Assembly (NCBI RefSeq): GCF_030272615.1
Contig: NC_081408.1
Location: 766,047,330-766,111,329 of the forward strand
DNA length: 64,000 nt
Source of the DNA: Cryptomeria japonica
Taxonomy: Eukaryota > Streptophyta > Pinopsida > Cupressales > Cupressaceae
Direction: 5' to 3'
Both the position numbers and the translations under genes were made by a program. This document shows, piece by piece, positions 12,473 to 24,463 of this stretch. The notes beneath the pieces were generated by a model. That model saw nothing but the letters and a program-made list of their open reading frames with translations, had not been told where the DNA came from and did not search any database. Every line of letters begins with the position of its first letter. Position 1 is the first letter of the stretch.

Positions 12473-13783
12473 TTCAGGTCTGCAACTACCTGTTCTTGTT
12501 TTGAGTATTTTGCATTGGAAGTAGATTTGAGGTTTTTCAGAAGTTTTTTTGTGCAGCTAGGGATAGACCTTTTTTTTTTTAGAACTTTGGGCCTAAAAAG
12601 ACCTCATAATTGTGCTCAGAAGGCCTAGAAACCCCTACGGTCATATAAAAATTGACCTTTTTTGACTCCTGAGCCTCTAGGGTTATTTTTTCTTCAGTAC
12701 CAGGTCATACGACCTTGGCACACAATTCGAGAAAAAATACTCAATTTTTAAAAAAAATTTGGCCTTTTTACGACATGCAGACCAAATTTTGATTTTTACC
12801 AAAAAAATCAAAAAATTAAAAAAACATTTAAAAAGGCAAAGGTTTTTTGAAAAGAAAAAAAAAAAGTTTTTTAAGGGTTTTTCAAACGGGTCCCCATACC
12901 TTGCCGGCTTGATAGTACGACCACCAGACTGTCAGTTTCGCCACCAACCTTGTTAGTGCGGCCCCCATCAGCCCCCGACCCTTGCCGGTAGTCTCCCCGC
13001 CCACCGACAGCCTTCCCGCCCGCCGACCACCATTCCCGCCCCGCTGATAGCCTTTCCGCCCATTGGCTGCCTTCCTGCTCGTTGATGCCTTCCTGCCCGC
13101 TGACGCCTGTAGCTCCGCCCGTCAGCCAGCACAACTCCGCCTACCAGCCACCATCGCCTCGCTACCACCCTCCTCTGCCACTCCACTGCTAGAGCGCCGC
13201 CCACAGGCCACCTCCGCCCAGACCGACCACCAAACCGCCTCCATCTTGTCTTTTTAGGGGGGATTGGTTTTCTCTTCATAAATTGAGCATACAGAGTCAC
13301 TTTTTTGAAAATGAATAGGCGTCGAAAAGATGGTTTCGAGACAGACCTTGTGGTGTTGGAATTTTTTTCCACTTTTGTTGCTTGACTGTACTTTTTTTCA
13401 GTCAAATTGGGGTCTCTTTTTTGCACTTTCGGGGTCGTAGAATGGGCAAACGGACTCTGTTTTTCTGAAAATGAATAGGCGTTGGAAAGATCTCAGCATT
13501 CTCTATTCAAATATGTGATCTTGTTTGTCATATTTTTCATCAAGTACATGAAATTTCAGTTTGAAGTTTTTTTTTGCTTATGCACTACTTCCTTCTCATT
13601 AGTGTGTACTAGGGTTTGGGTTTATCTATTGTGGGGGATGTTTTTTTCTCACTTTCTGTCATTTATATCAGAAATCTAGAACACCAAAACTGTCAAAACA
13701 AACAAACCCTTCTGCATCTTCTGTCTATTCTGAAAGATCACATAATCATAAAAAACCACAAGTAGGTGCAGGTGTAGAGTTTC
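12473..13783 (+). other. long leader of element E with GC-rich island
   Basis: About 1.3 kb between PBS and the gag start. It contains A-rich tracts (12745-12870). A strikingly GC-rich stretch (about 12895-13245) is built of irregular CCGCC/CCCGCC-containing words. A direct repeat of about 28 bases (TGAAAATGAATAGGCGT core) occurs at about 13304 and 13465. Open frames here on both strands are low-complexity and most likely not genes. Confidence 0.6.
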
Positions 13784-16700
13784 ATGGTAGATCCTTCAGT
13801 TGAGTTGTTGACATCACACAACTATCACACCTGGAAACCTCACATCATGAGGCTTCTCTGGGTATGAGGGTTGTGGTCTTGTTTGGATGAGGTTCAACCT
13901 CTATTGCAGTGTCCTTATGAGCTTCTTTAGCACAAAAACAAGATGGATGAGGCCATGGGTTTTCTCTCTTTGCATGTATCTGACAGTCTTCTGTTTCACC
14001 TTGATGAGTTTCTCACTCCTTGCGCTATGTGGTTGAAGTTTGAGTCTCTCTTTGGGAGGGTTAATGAGATTCAAGCATTATAGATTGAGGAAGAGTTGGT
14101 TTCCTTGTCACCTGATTCCTTTCCCACCATTCAGGATTTTTTGAACAAATTCAAGACTACCAGATATGTTCTCCAGGGGTGTGGCAAGATCAAGACAGAC
14201 ACAGAGTGCATTCATTTGATTCTTTCGAAGCTTCGGGGTCATTTTCAGTTTTTTGCCTCTACTTTCTACTCCACAATGGATGGCTTGGGTGCTCGTTTCA
14301 CCATGCCTACCTTTGGTGTGTTTTGTGAGCATTTGTCTCATGAGCAGTCTCACCTTTCTCAGTTGGACATGCTCTCAAGGTCCAAGAACAAAGCATTGGT
14401 TGCTCAGTCCTCTAAGGAGAAGCAAAAGCAGAAACCGAAGCCAAAGAAAAATTCTGCAAGCAGTGAGCATTCCTCCAAGCCACCTCCTAAGTCTGATTCT
14501 AAACCACCATTTCCTCCAAAAAATGAGAAATCTTCATAGTCTAGTGAGTCTTCCTCCAAGACTAAGAAGAAATCAGGAGACACTTGCAGTTTTTGTGGCA
14601 AGGAAGGACATCCAGTTTCCAGGTGTTGGAAATGCTTAGAGGCTTTAGAGGAAGCCATGCAGCAACATCACATCTCCTCACCTCAAGCGTCTTGTCTTTC
14701 CATAGGGAAAGGTCATGCTCTCACTGCTCAAGATTTGACCTATGGGTCCACTTGGATATTAGATTCTAGTATTTATCACCATATGACTCAGACTCAATAG
14801 TTGGTTACTTCTCTTGCCTCTTGTGGTACTTCACAGATTATAGTGGGTGACTCAGTTCAGCTTTCAGTCTTGGGTTCAGGTTTTGTCTCTTTGGATGGGG
14901 GTACTTTGCAGGATGTTTTGGTTGTCCCTAACATCTCGATGAACCTCCTATCCATTTATCAGATTTGCTAGTCTAGCTCTTGTAAGACAATTGAGTTCTC
15001 ACCACATGATGTGGTTATTCAGGACTTCCATGACTCTGATTTGGTTGTGGCTACTAGGAGTGTTGATACTGCATCTCATCTTTATAGACTTGATGTATTT
15101 GAGCCTTCTGCGGGTGTAGGTTTGTCTCTTATAGCACATGCAGATTCAATGAGTAATCTTTGGGATGAGTGCTTTGGCCATGTCAATTACAAACATCTTT
15201 AGCAGATGAGTACATAGGCACTTGTTCTTGGGCTCCCATAGATTTCCTACATCGATGGTGTTTGTCATGGTTGTGTTCTTGACAAGAATCATAGGGATCC
15301 CTTTCTGAAGGGAAGAGCCCCTTGTGCTTTGGCACCCTTGGAGTTGATTCACAGTGATCTCATGTCATTCCCTACTCCTTTTTCTGGGGCCAAGTATGTA
15401 CTCACTTTTATTGATGACTTCTCTAGATGCACATGGGTGTACTTTCTTAAGTACAAGTCTGATGTCTTTGATTCATTTCGAATCATCAAGACATTTGTAG
15501 AGAAGCAGTCTGGTTTTTCTTTTTGACGGATACGTACAGATAATGGGGAGGAGTATGTGAATCAGACTTTCAAATATTTTTGCACTGAGCATGGTTTACA
15601 ACATGAGTTTACTGTTCCCTACACCCCTTAGCAGAATGGTGTTACTGAGCGAAAGAACAAAAATTTATAGGAGATGGTGAATTGTATGATTCAGTCTAGG
15701 TCCATGGATTCATGTTTTTGGGCTGAGGCAGTCAATTCTGCCAACTACATTTAGAATCAGATGCCTCATAAGGTGATTCAACATATGACTCCTGAGGAGG
15801 CTTGGTCTCATGACAAGCCTGATGTTTCTTTTTTTTGAGTTTTTGGCAGTGAGGCATGGGCATTTATTCCTAATGCTTAGAGGAAAGAAATAGAGCAGAA
15901 GAGATGACCCCTCATTTTTGTTGGCTACTGTGAGGATGTTAAGGCATACAGGTTGTTTTATCCTGATTCCAGAGAGGTCCTATTTCGATGGGATGTTTAG
16001 TTTGATGAGCACCTTCCCACAGTGGATACCTTGTCTCCAATGTCTACTCCTCTGCCTACTCCTCCCACTGCATCTCTTTAGGATTATTTTGAGGATGATT
16101 CTAATGATTCTACTGATGATCCACCATCCCCACCTCCACCTGCTCCACCTCATATGCCCAAGTGGGCTCACTTTACTGTTGAGGTGGCAGGATCTATGGC
16201 CGGTGATCCTTTAGATACTCGTCACACCCATTCTCATACTGTGGGTTCTAGTCTTTTGAGTCATACCATTTTAGATGATCCTCAGAAGTTTTCAGATGCT
16301 ATAGGACACCCTGAGTGAGATTGTGCTATGGAGGAGGAGTATTCTTCTTTGATGAGGAATAATACTTGGGATCTCTATCCTCTTCCTAAGGGTAGAAAGA
16401 TGGTTAGGTGTTGCTAGTTGTATCGCACTAAGTATGTTGTTGATGGTTTGATTGATAAGTACAAAGCACATCTTGTTGTGAAGGGTTTCTCATAGGTTGA
16501 GGGTATTGATTACTCTGAGACATTTGCCTCTATCGCCAAGATGAACTCTATTCGCTCTGTACTATCTCTTGCAGCTTCTAGGGGATGGCCCATTTTTCAG
16601 ATGGATGTGAAGAGTGCTTTCTTGCATGGGGACCTACAAGAGGAAATCTATATGGAGCAGCCTCAAGGATTTATGCAGGACAGTTCTTTGGTTTGCAAAC

Positions 16701-17811
16701 TTCGACATTAATTGTATGGTCTCAAACAGGTCCCTCAGGCTTGGTATGAGAATATGGGCTCTTTCTTGCTCTCTATTGGTTTCACTCGCAGTCATTCCGA
16801 TCACACAGTGTACATTCAACTTCTTGAGGGTGAGATCCTAATTCTTGTGCTATATATTGATGATCTCCTAATCACAGGTAGTTCATCCTCTATGATTCAA
16901 CATATTCAATGAGATTTGATGGACCAGTTTGAGATTACAGATCTCAGTCTTCTGCACTATTTTCTTGGTCTTCAGGTGATTCAATCTTCTGATGGGATCT
17001 ACATTTACTAGCAAAAGTATTCTCTTGACATGCTTCAGTACTTTGGTATGCTTTATTGCAAGCCTGCTCCCACTCCTTTTCAGTTAGGGGTTGTTTTGAT
17101 TACTACTTTCCCCACTCCTTCCATAGATTCTACACTTTACAGATAGTTGGTTGGCAGTTTGTTGTACCTGACTCACACTCATCCTGGTCTTTCCTTTGCA
17201 GTTGGCCTTGTCTCTCAATTCTCCCATGATCCTCATGAGAGTCATTGGCAAGCTGTCAAATGTATTTTCGGTACATTCGGGGCTCTATTTCTCATGGCAT
17301 TCACTACACATTAGGGGAACCTCATATTGTTGGCTACACTGACTCAGATTGGGCTAGTGATGTCACTGATCGAAAGTCTACTTTTGTCTCTATTTTCTAT
17401 CTTAGCTCTGGTCCTATCACATGCTCTTGCAAGAAGCAGAGTGCTCATGCATTATCATCTACAGAGGTTGAGTACCGAGCTGCTGTGCTCACCAGTCAGG
17501 GGATCTTATGGCTTTGACATTTGATGACTGAGTTTGGTTTTCCTCCTGATAGTCCCACTATTCTTTGGTGTGACAATTAGAGTACTATTCATATTTCTCA
17601 CAACTTGGTAGAGCATCAGCAGATGAAGCACATTGAGCTTCACATGCATTTCATCCGCCAGTTGATTCAGGATGGTTCTCTCATTCTGGAGTACATTCCC
17701 ACTACCGAGCAGGTTGCAGACATCTTCACAAAACCTTTTTCATCGCCGCACTATCTTCAGTTGTTCGCTATGCTAGGGGTGAAGGAAGTTGTCCTTGGGG
17801 GGTCTTTATGA
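13784..17811 (+). pseudogene. copia gag-pol polyprotein, element E
   Basis: One reading frame runs from ATG at 13784 (MVDPSVELLTSHNYHTWKPH) to about 17260, then shifts by one base and continues to the stop at 17809-17811. Domains in order: gag; a CCHC knuckle (CSFCGKEGHPVSRCW, about 14587); protease (WILDSSIYHHMT, where the usual DSGA/DSGC has become DSSI); integrase (IHSDL, FIDDFSRCTWVYF, RIRTDNGEEY, QNGVTERKN); RT (MDVKSAFLHGDLQEEIYMEQ, YGLKQVPQAWYE, LYIDDLLITGS); RNase H (VGYTDSDWASDVTDRKST, STEVEYRAA, KHIELHMHFIRQ). Some 25-30 in-frame stops were seen, mostly TAG. Several fall where element D has Gln, for example in TP*QNG and GFS*VEG. Confidence 0.9.
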
Positions 17812-18018
17812 GGCCTTCCTTCTTATTTATTTCAGTTGTTCTTTTATCTCTTTTTGGAGAGGAGTTTTTTCCCACTGGGTTTTCTCCTTTTTCTCCATTT
17901 CATAGATATTTCATTGTATTTGGGTACCTGATCAGACCTTGTTGTCAGGACCCATGTTTCCTACTTTCAGCAACTATTCTAGGTTTTAGCTTCTCCCTAA
18001 GTCTAGCTTAAGGGGGGG

Positions 18019-18384
18019 TGTTAGAGTAATCGGGTCTTTACTTGATTAATTAAACAACATTTGATTAATTATTTAAGTTCCCTTTATCTCTTTTACACTT
18101 AAGCTAACATTAGGTGCATAATAATTAATTCTTTTATTAATTATTATGTGCAAGCCTAGGTTTTCCCTTTTAGGGTTTCTTGACCTATTAGAGGTTAATT
18201 TTCTTTTCTTTGTATCATTATCACATTACACATTTTGGTGAATATTGAGCTCTCATCTTTTTGAGCATATTTTTTGTGTATTTGTTTTTCCTTTGTTGCT
18301 TCCTTGCTTCTCCTTGTAATAGGTTTATTTAAGCTTGCAGAGGTCTTTTGGGCTCCTGTGGTGTTGTATTTCTCAACTCTCACA
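18019..18384 (+). repeat. 3' LTR of element E, internally deleted
   Basis: Begins TGTTAGAGTAATCGGG after the purine tract AAGGGGGGG and ends CTCTCACA. Compared with the 5' LTR it lacks the 457 bases between two ATGTG words (5' LTR positions 11766-11770 and 12223-12227), leaving one ATGTG at the junction. Confidence 0.9.
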
Positions 18385-19579
18385 AAATCTTTTGATGAAG
18401 TGGATGTTCGTCTAGATAAAAAAAATGCCTTGGTAGAAATTGTGAAAAACAAGTGTTTTGAAATCACTAAGCAAGTTGACATGATCGGATGGTGTGATTC
18501 TTCTAATGGGGAGTATAAAGTAAAGTTAGTTTATAAACTCAAGGAAGCTATCATGGATGACAGGTAATTGACCAAAAAACTTATTATGGGGCAAGCACTA
18601 TCTCCCCAAAGCTGGTGTTTTCATGTGGATGGCCATTTAGGAAAGAATAACTCAAGATAGATTGGAAAAGGTAGGTATTCCTGGTCCGAGAAGATGCCCA
18701 CTATGCAAGAGTAACAATAAAGATGCAGATCATCTACTCCTCAATTTTGCATATGCAAAGTCATGTTGGAAACACTTCACCATGAAACTAAATTTACAAA
18801 TACATTTTTCTAATAAGTTGAGAGATTTTTTTAATATGTGGCCAAAATGACATAAAAAAGGTGTATTTGGATGTCTATGAAAAATTATCCCCTCTATGGT
18901 GGTGTGGGAGGTATGGAAACAGCAAAAGAGAAGAATATTTAAGGATCAAATGATGCCTAGAGAAAGTCTAATAAAGAAGATTGAAGCTTTGGTTGTAGAA
19001 ATTTCTAATGCGGCTACTAGATGCAAGTTGACAAAGGAAAGCATTTTTATCAATTGGGATGGGGAGATGACCAAAATCTTGAAAGGAATGACAACCCCAC
19101 CAATTGTATACAATGTGATGGGAACTGCAAAATGAAAAAAAGTTAAATCGTGTCCCCCTGAAACGGGCTAGATCAAACTCAATGTGGATGGTGCTTCAAA
19201 GGGAAATCCAAGTCCTAGTGGCATCGATTATGTGGTGAGGAATGAGGAGGGCAGGGTGATTGCAACAGTTTCATAACCAATTGGTTATACAACCAACAAC
19301 ATTATAGATATTAGAGTTTCTTTGAGGGGATTAGACCTAAGAAAGGAAATGGGGGCAAAAAAAAATTATTTAGAAGGTGATTCCCTCATCATGGTCAATG
19401 CAATAAGAAGGAACAATGTGCCAAATTGGAAGATGAGTATATGGCTGGAGCCAATCAAAAAATTGATCGACAACCTAAAAGGCTTTAGGCTTATCCACAT
19501 ATACAGAGAAAGGAATGATATGGCAGATGAGATGGGCAAGTGTGTTGTGAAGGGGAATGAGGAAAGAGAAGGGGAATAA
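18385..19579 (+). pseudogene. LINE ORF2, zf-RVT and RNase H part
   Basis: C-terminal part of the LINE ORF2 after the copia insertion. It contains a zf-RVT-type motif (RCPLCKSN...DADHLLLNFAYAKSCW) at about 18690-18775 and a C-terminal RNase H domain. Motifs of the latter: IKLNVDGASKGNP with the first catalytic Asp, the VVRNEEG strand, YLEGDSLIMVNAI with a later acidic position, and IYRERNDMADEMGK. RNase H fused to ORF2 is known in a subset of plant L1 LINEs. The frame is broken by a few stops (for example at 18848 and 19133). The last stop is at 19577-19579. Confidence 0.8.
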
Positions 19580-21007
19580 TAAATTTCTCATTTAGAAGGA
19601 CATATATTCTCATAAGATCCTCCAATCATAAGAGACACAAGTTGCGAATATTTTTGGCATTGGTGGCAAAGTTCAAATTATAAATGTGAAAGGGTGTGAT
19701 TGGACAAGTGGTTGTTTACTCGAGATAGCTAGTACGATGACATGTGTAACTAACCAAGTATTGATGAGGGCAATAACATGGAGGATAGAATGGCAAATGT
19801 GTGAAATGACACTTGTAGGATGTAAGGACATGGAAGATCATTAGGGTGGGTGGGTAGCTAAGAACAAAAGGATGTGATTATGATGTGTTGATGACTTGGT
19901 GTAGGTGACCCGACAAGTCATTGCAAAAAGAATGAACCAAAGAAATCTAAAGTATGATGTGTGATTTTAAAATCCTTGGTTGGGGGCATGCTTTGATGAC
20001 CTAAGGAATTTATGAGACCTGCTGAACTCACAATACTCATTCCCACTTTTTGGTACATCTTGATTTTTGTTGAAATCATACACTTTTTAGAAAATATAAT
20101 GATTTAAGCTTTAAGAGGTCCCATTTGAAGTAATAAATTTAAGAGAGTTAGATCAAAGGCTCTTATATAAAATTTTTTTGTATAGAACCTCTCTACATCT
20201 AAATCATACTTACAATGGAGTCTCCTTTGCATCTATCAAATGTTGATAAAAAACCAATTTTACATTAGCTTTTGGGTACTCAAATGAATTCATTTAGAAA
20301 TTCTATTTTTTTAAGTATATAGTCCTTATTATAAGCTTTCCAAATAGTATAATATTTAATATATTTAATTTCATTAATATCTTTTTATTTTATTTCTTAT
20401 AAATGTAGGATTTTCACCAAACATGAATTTATTTCTTCAATGCATTGGGAAAAATAGTAAACTAATTCAGAAAAAAATTGAAAAATATATATGCCCTAGC
20501 TATTGATGTCTTCTCTCTAACAAAAAAATTGAATTTTGATATATATAGAACAAGTTATGTGTTCAAATGTACACCTATATCTAAATTATAATTAGTTGGA
20601 CTTTAAAACTAAATAAAATGAAAAATCTTCAACATATCACTATCAAACCAACTACATCCCTGCACATTGATCTTAAAAACTTAAAATTAAGTTTTTATCA
20701 TTTATATTAAAAAGTTATGCATTTCGGGATGCACATCACTCTTAAAAAATGTTGTTTAATTTCATGTAAAAAACTACTTTTCGAGGGAGATGAAAAAATA
20801 ATTAAAAAATTATTTTAAAAAATTGAAAAAAATATATTTAGAATCTACAAACAAGATTCTACAAATCACTAATTTACATCATCTTCAAATTCTTAACGGT
20901 TTTAAAGTTATAGGTGTCAAAACTTAAGGCATTTTTCAAAATGTTCATCTAAGTGTCAAAGTTGATCAAAAACTAGGAACAAATAACAAGTGGTGACTAA
21001 GTCTAGT
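19580..21007. other. AT-rich non-coding stretch
   Basis: The first few hundred bases are probably the 3' UTR of the LINE, but no clear poly-A tail marks its end. From about 19980 the sequence is AT-rich with no gene, repeat boundary or RNA feature that I can support. Confidence 0.4.
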
Positions 21008-22141
21008 TGTTGGTATTATGGATGACTTTGTCATGTGTTGCATTGATTTTGTCATTGATGTCAACACTTATCTTCTTGGAGATCTATATTGTTGTTTTGG
21101 TACTATGGTTATATTGGTTTACTGTTGAACGGACAATATGGTTCACCGGTATGGTTAGTGGCTTATGCACAGTCACTGGTATATGTTCACCAACAGGTTA
21201 TATGGTTCACCGACAATGATGATAACTTGGAGATCATTTGGTTATGTCGAAGAAATGGATTGGAAGTTTGGATTTGGTGTTTTTCTTATTGGTCTAATCA
21301 GATCGACAGATTTGTCTTAACTGACAAATAGGTCTAGGTTATGGATCGGTACATGTTATCTATTCCAGATCAGCACAACATGTTATGGAGATGGTTTATT
21401 GATTAGATATTGTGGTAAATGTATTGAGTCGACATGTTGTATTGCATCAAGACTTAGTTTATAATTGATTTAATTGTAATATCTTCAGTGAGCCGACCTA
21501 TACATTTGGTCTTAGGTTTTGTATAAATGATTGTAAGATCTCATTTGTGAGATAGGGTATGTAGTATGATGAGTGTGTTCGAATATTGAAGAGCGAAAAT
21601 AAGCAGATCCTTGTGCAAATCACACAGACATTATTTGAAGGTTGAAGGAAGGTTATGAAGGTGTTTGACACTCATGTTCAGAGCTTAAACCAGTATTGAA
21701 TCCAGCATTGCAGATACTATTTTGTGCAGTATATTGCATTTAACTATCCAATTGTGTAGTCAGTGTGACTCCTATTTTGTGGTTGAGCAGTGAGCTCTAG
21801 GTGGTTGGCCTTTTTGCATATGCAAACCCCATTTGTATACACATACTATATGGAGTAGTATCATCTGATTGTGGGTAAGGTTTCCCACCGTGATTTTTCC
21901 CTTACCGGGTTTCCACATCAAAATATCTATGTCATGTGTTGTGGATGTTGTTTCTCTTTCTGTTTCATGCATTAAGTTATACTGATACTGCTATAACTGT
22001 TAAATTGTTTTACCAACATTTAAGTTTGGTTTACCAGCATTAAGTTTAAGTTAAAATAATTATCATTTGGTTTATAATTTCATATAACTAGTTGACAACC
22101 GATTCACCCCCCCTCTCAGTTGTCCTTCTCGGGTACTAACA
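21008..22141 (+). repeat. solo copia LTR with perfect target duplication
   Basis: 1134 bp from TGTTGGTATTATGG to GGGTACTAACA. It is flanked by CTAGT on both sides (21003-21007 and 22142-22146). The 3' end carries the box GATTCACCCCCCCTCTCAGT. No primer-binding site or polypurine tract borders it, so it is a solo LTR left by LTR-LTR recombination. Confidence 0.85.
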
Positions 22142-22199
22142 CTAGTATTGAATATGCAAGAAAAGTTGGCAAATATCTCATAATAAATAGGTAATATTT

Positions 22200-23495
22200 A
22201 GAGGACAAAGAAGGATATCGAAAACATTATTGCTAAATTCGTGCCAAATATTTATTGTGAATTATGGGTGGCTATTTATGGTATGGATAGGTGGAAGAAT
22301 TTCATAGCAACCCATCACAATTGGAAATTGGTTGGGTAGAAGTTTGTTGTAGAAGATAGATACACCCATGTTGCTGGAGACCTCAAAGAAACAAATGGAT
22401 TTTTTGGGAAAAATATCAGACAAGAGGCTACTTTCAATAATGGAGACCAATCATCCCCTTGTTCTTCAAGAAGTGAAGATGATCCTGGGGAACAAATTCA
22501 TGAAAGTGTACCACCACTGCAAGGTCAATGTGGACATTCTTGCCATGTTCTTGGCAATACTAGTCTATATGGGTGCCAGCAAACCAAGGGAAAAGAAGGC
22601 CTACCAAATGTTTTTTTGACACGCCTTCTTGGGAGAAATAGATGCAATCTTGGACAACATAGATGGTAACTTTCATATCCCATTGGCATAGAATTACTAT
22701 ATGTAACTAAGAAGGGGTGTAGAAGTCAAATGGTACTTAATTGTTCAAACCCTAGAACTAGAAAGGTTTATACTAACAGAAGAAGGACCGAAGTATCGCC
22801 CTTGTATTGAGAATCATAGGCATTGAGGTGGGTCCTGAGAGGGTTGGGTTCTGGAATTACGTTAGGATGAAGGATTGAATGATTATAGGGATATTGACAT
22901 TGATGAGATGGGAAATGAGGAGGAGGAGAATAATTGGGGTCTAGGCTTGGGTGAAGAATGGATTCCAAATGATGCCAAAGACGTCAAGGAGGTCGTTGCT
23001 GGTCAAGCTCATGCATTATGTGGACCAAAATTTCCTGTGGTTGCCAGAGCAATGGTGGTGTGTAAGGTATGTGTGGAGGACAAAATGGAGTCTTATGAAG
23101 ACTAGGGATGGCTTCTATTTTTAGGCATTCCTTTGTGTTGATTTCCTTTTTTTGAGTCTATGCCAATACTGTTGGGGTGTAAGCCCAATTTTGTAATAGA
23201 TATTTTTTGATGCTTACAGATACATAGGTAAAGATGTTATGCCCAATTTTGTTATTATACGGGCAATGTCAAAATGTAGATAGTAAAAGAATGTATAGGA
23301 GTTTGTGGTGATTTCTTTGAAAGCATTCAACTAGGTGATTGCAGGTGGATGATATTTGGATATGTTTATGTGGGAGATGGTGGGGTATCCCCTATGTGAA
23401 TAGATATACTGTAGAAACCTTTTCATTAATACAAAGGTGTTGCCCCTTAGCAGCTTTTTACTGATAGAGAAAAAAAATTAATAATGAAAAAAAAG
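22200..23495 (+). pseudogene. retrocopy-like fragment of an unrecognised gene
   Basis: Coding-like sequence in shifting frames ending in an A-rich tail (about 23470-23495), which suggests a 5'-truncated processed copy or a LINE-mobilised fragment. The frame at 22368-22619 includes FLGKISDKRLL and QEVKMILGNKFMKVYHHCK. This aligns by eye with the small minus-strand ORF at 48524-48940 (FLGSIRDPTLQ, NEVVRMLLGKEFLHNENRYH). A later frame (22875-23105) is acidic. The 3' part holds AATACAAAGGTGTTGCCCC before the tail, similar in layout to the fragment ending at 46229. The product is not recognised. Confidence 0.4.
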
Positions 23496-23699
23496 CAATA
23501 GCTCTTTGTCCATGTATTTTAATATTTGATTTTAAAAGTGGATTTTTTTAATATTTTAAAGTATTATTTATAAAAGATGTAAAATATTATCTTAAGAAGC
23601 TTCTTTTCCTACAATTTTTTTTCAAAGAATATTTTGTGTTGTATTTATTATCTTTTCTATCAATTTATCTATTATATATTCAGTTTGAACAAAATTTAT

Positions 23700-23877
23700 A
23701 TCATAATTTTATTTATTTATTTATTTATTTTTGATAATACACAACCAGAGTGGTAATTTAGCTTTTCCTTGGAGCTAACAACCAGTCGAGTAGACTCGAA
23801 CCTAAGACCTCCCATGTAAGAGGCTTGTAGCTAACCACTGCGTTGTGGGGTCATCCCCATCATAATTAGATTTATTA
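23700..23877 (-). repeat. tRNA-derived SINE with 9-bp target duplication
   Basis: Read on the minus strand, a tRNA-like head holds an A-box-like AGTGGTTAGCTACAAG and a B box GGTTCGAGTCT. It is followed by a body and an A-rich tail of AAAT repeats (left end). ATCATAATT occurs at 23700-23708 and again at 23869-23877, a perfect target duplication. Confidence 0.7.
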
Positions 23878-24299
23878 TTAAATTATATATCAAAATATAT
23901 TTGTTATCTAATTATATTTATTAGATATACAGAAAATATATGATATAATTAATATATAATATTTACATAGTTAAATTATAATATATTATTTTAATTAATT
24001 TTAAATAAATATAAGACAATACAATTCGATTGTCCATGCACTGTTGAAGTGAATAATTCAAACTATTCAAGAAGTATACATTATAAAATCAAACTAGATT
24101 ATGTGTAGATTTAGAGTTTTTTGAGTTTATATGATATTTTTTTTGACTTCATCAGTAAGTAGACAAAAGGCTTCCCTATAGATATGTGAGGCTTCCTTCA
24201 TACATAGACTAGAGACTCAAATATACTAATCAACATAACTTAGCTCCCTCACTAGTATAATTTAATTGTTCAAGATAAAACTATCAAAAAGATTTTTTA

Positions 24300-24419
24300 T
24301 CTTTATTATTTAAATCCATCTCCACCCCCATCTGCATCTTCCTCTCTATCTCTCTCCATATCTCTATCTTCTCATCTCTCCCTCTCCCTTTATCTATATC
24401 TCATTATCTCTCTCTCTCA

Positions 24420-24463
<44 letters not shown>

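Larger units (their letters stand above)
11639..18384 (+). mobile_element. Ty1/copia element E, complete but dead
   Basis: A 6746-bp plus-strand copia retrotransposon inserted in the LINE ORF2. The 5-bp target duplication is perfect: AAATC at 11634-11638 and 18385-18389, and LINE coding resumes directly after it. Order: 5' LTR, PBS for initiator tRNA-Met, a long leader, gag-protease-integrase-RT-RNase H, polypurine tract (18010-18018), 3' LTR. The 5' LTR is 822 bp and the 3' LTR 366 bp; the difference is one internal deletion. The 5' LTR now starts TA instead of TG. Confidence 0.92.
6309..19579 (+). mobile_element. L1-type LINE, dead, split by a SINE dimer and a copia element
   Basis: A plant L1-lineage non-LTR retrotransposon. 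In order it shows ORF1 with a DUF4283/RRM-like domain, an ORF2 with AP endonuclease, reverse transcriptase, a zf-RVT cysteine motif and a C-terminal RNase H domain. Coding is interrupted by many stops and frameshifts. A tRNA-SINE dimer sits between the RT motifs GDPL and PFLF, and a 6.7-kb copia element (11639-18384) separates RT from the zinc finger. I could not place the exact 5' end, the poly-A tail or a target duplication, so the limits given are those of recognisable coding sequence. Confidence 0.8.

Noticed and set aside
12871-13426. Overlapping minus- and plus-strand frames in the GC-rich leader (up to 152 codons)
   Set aside because: Low-complexity Gly/Arg or Ala/Pro translations of CCGCC words; no domain, and they lie in the leader of a retrotransposon.
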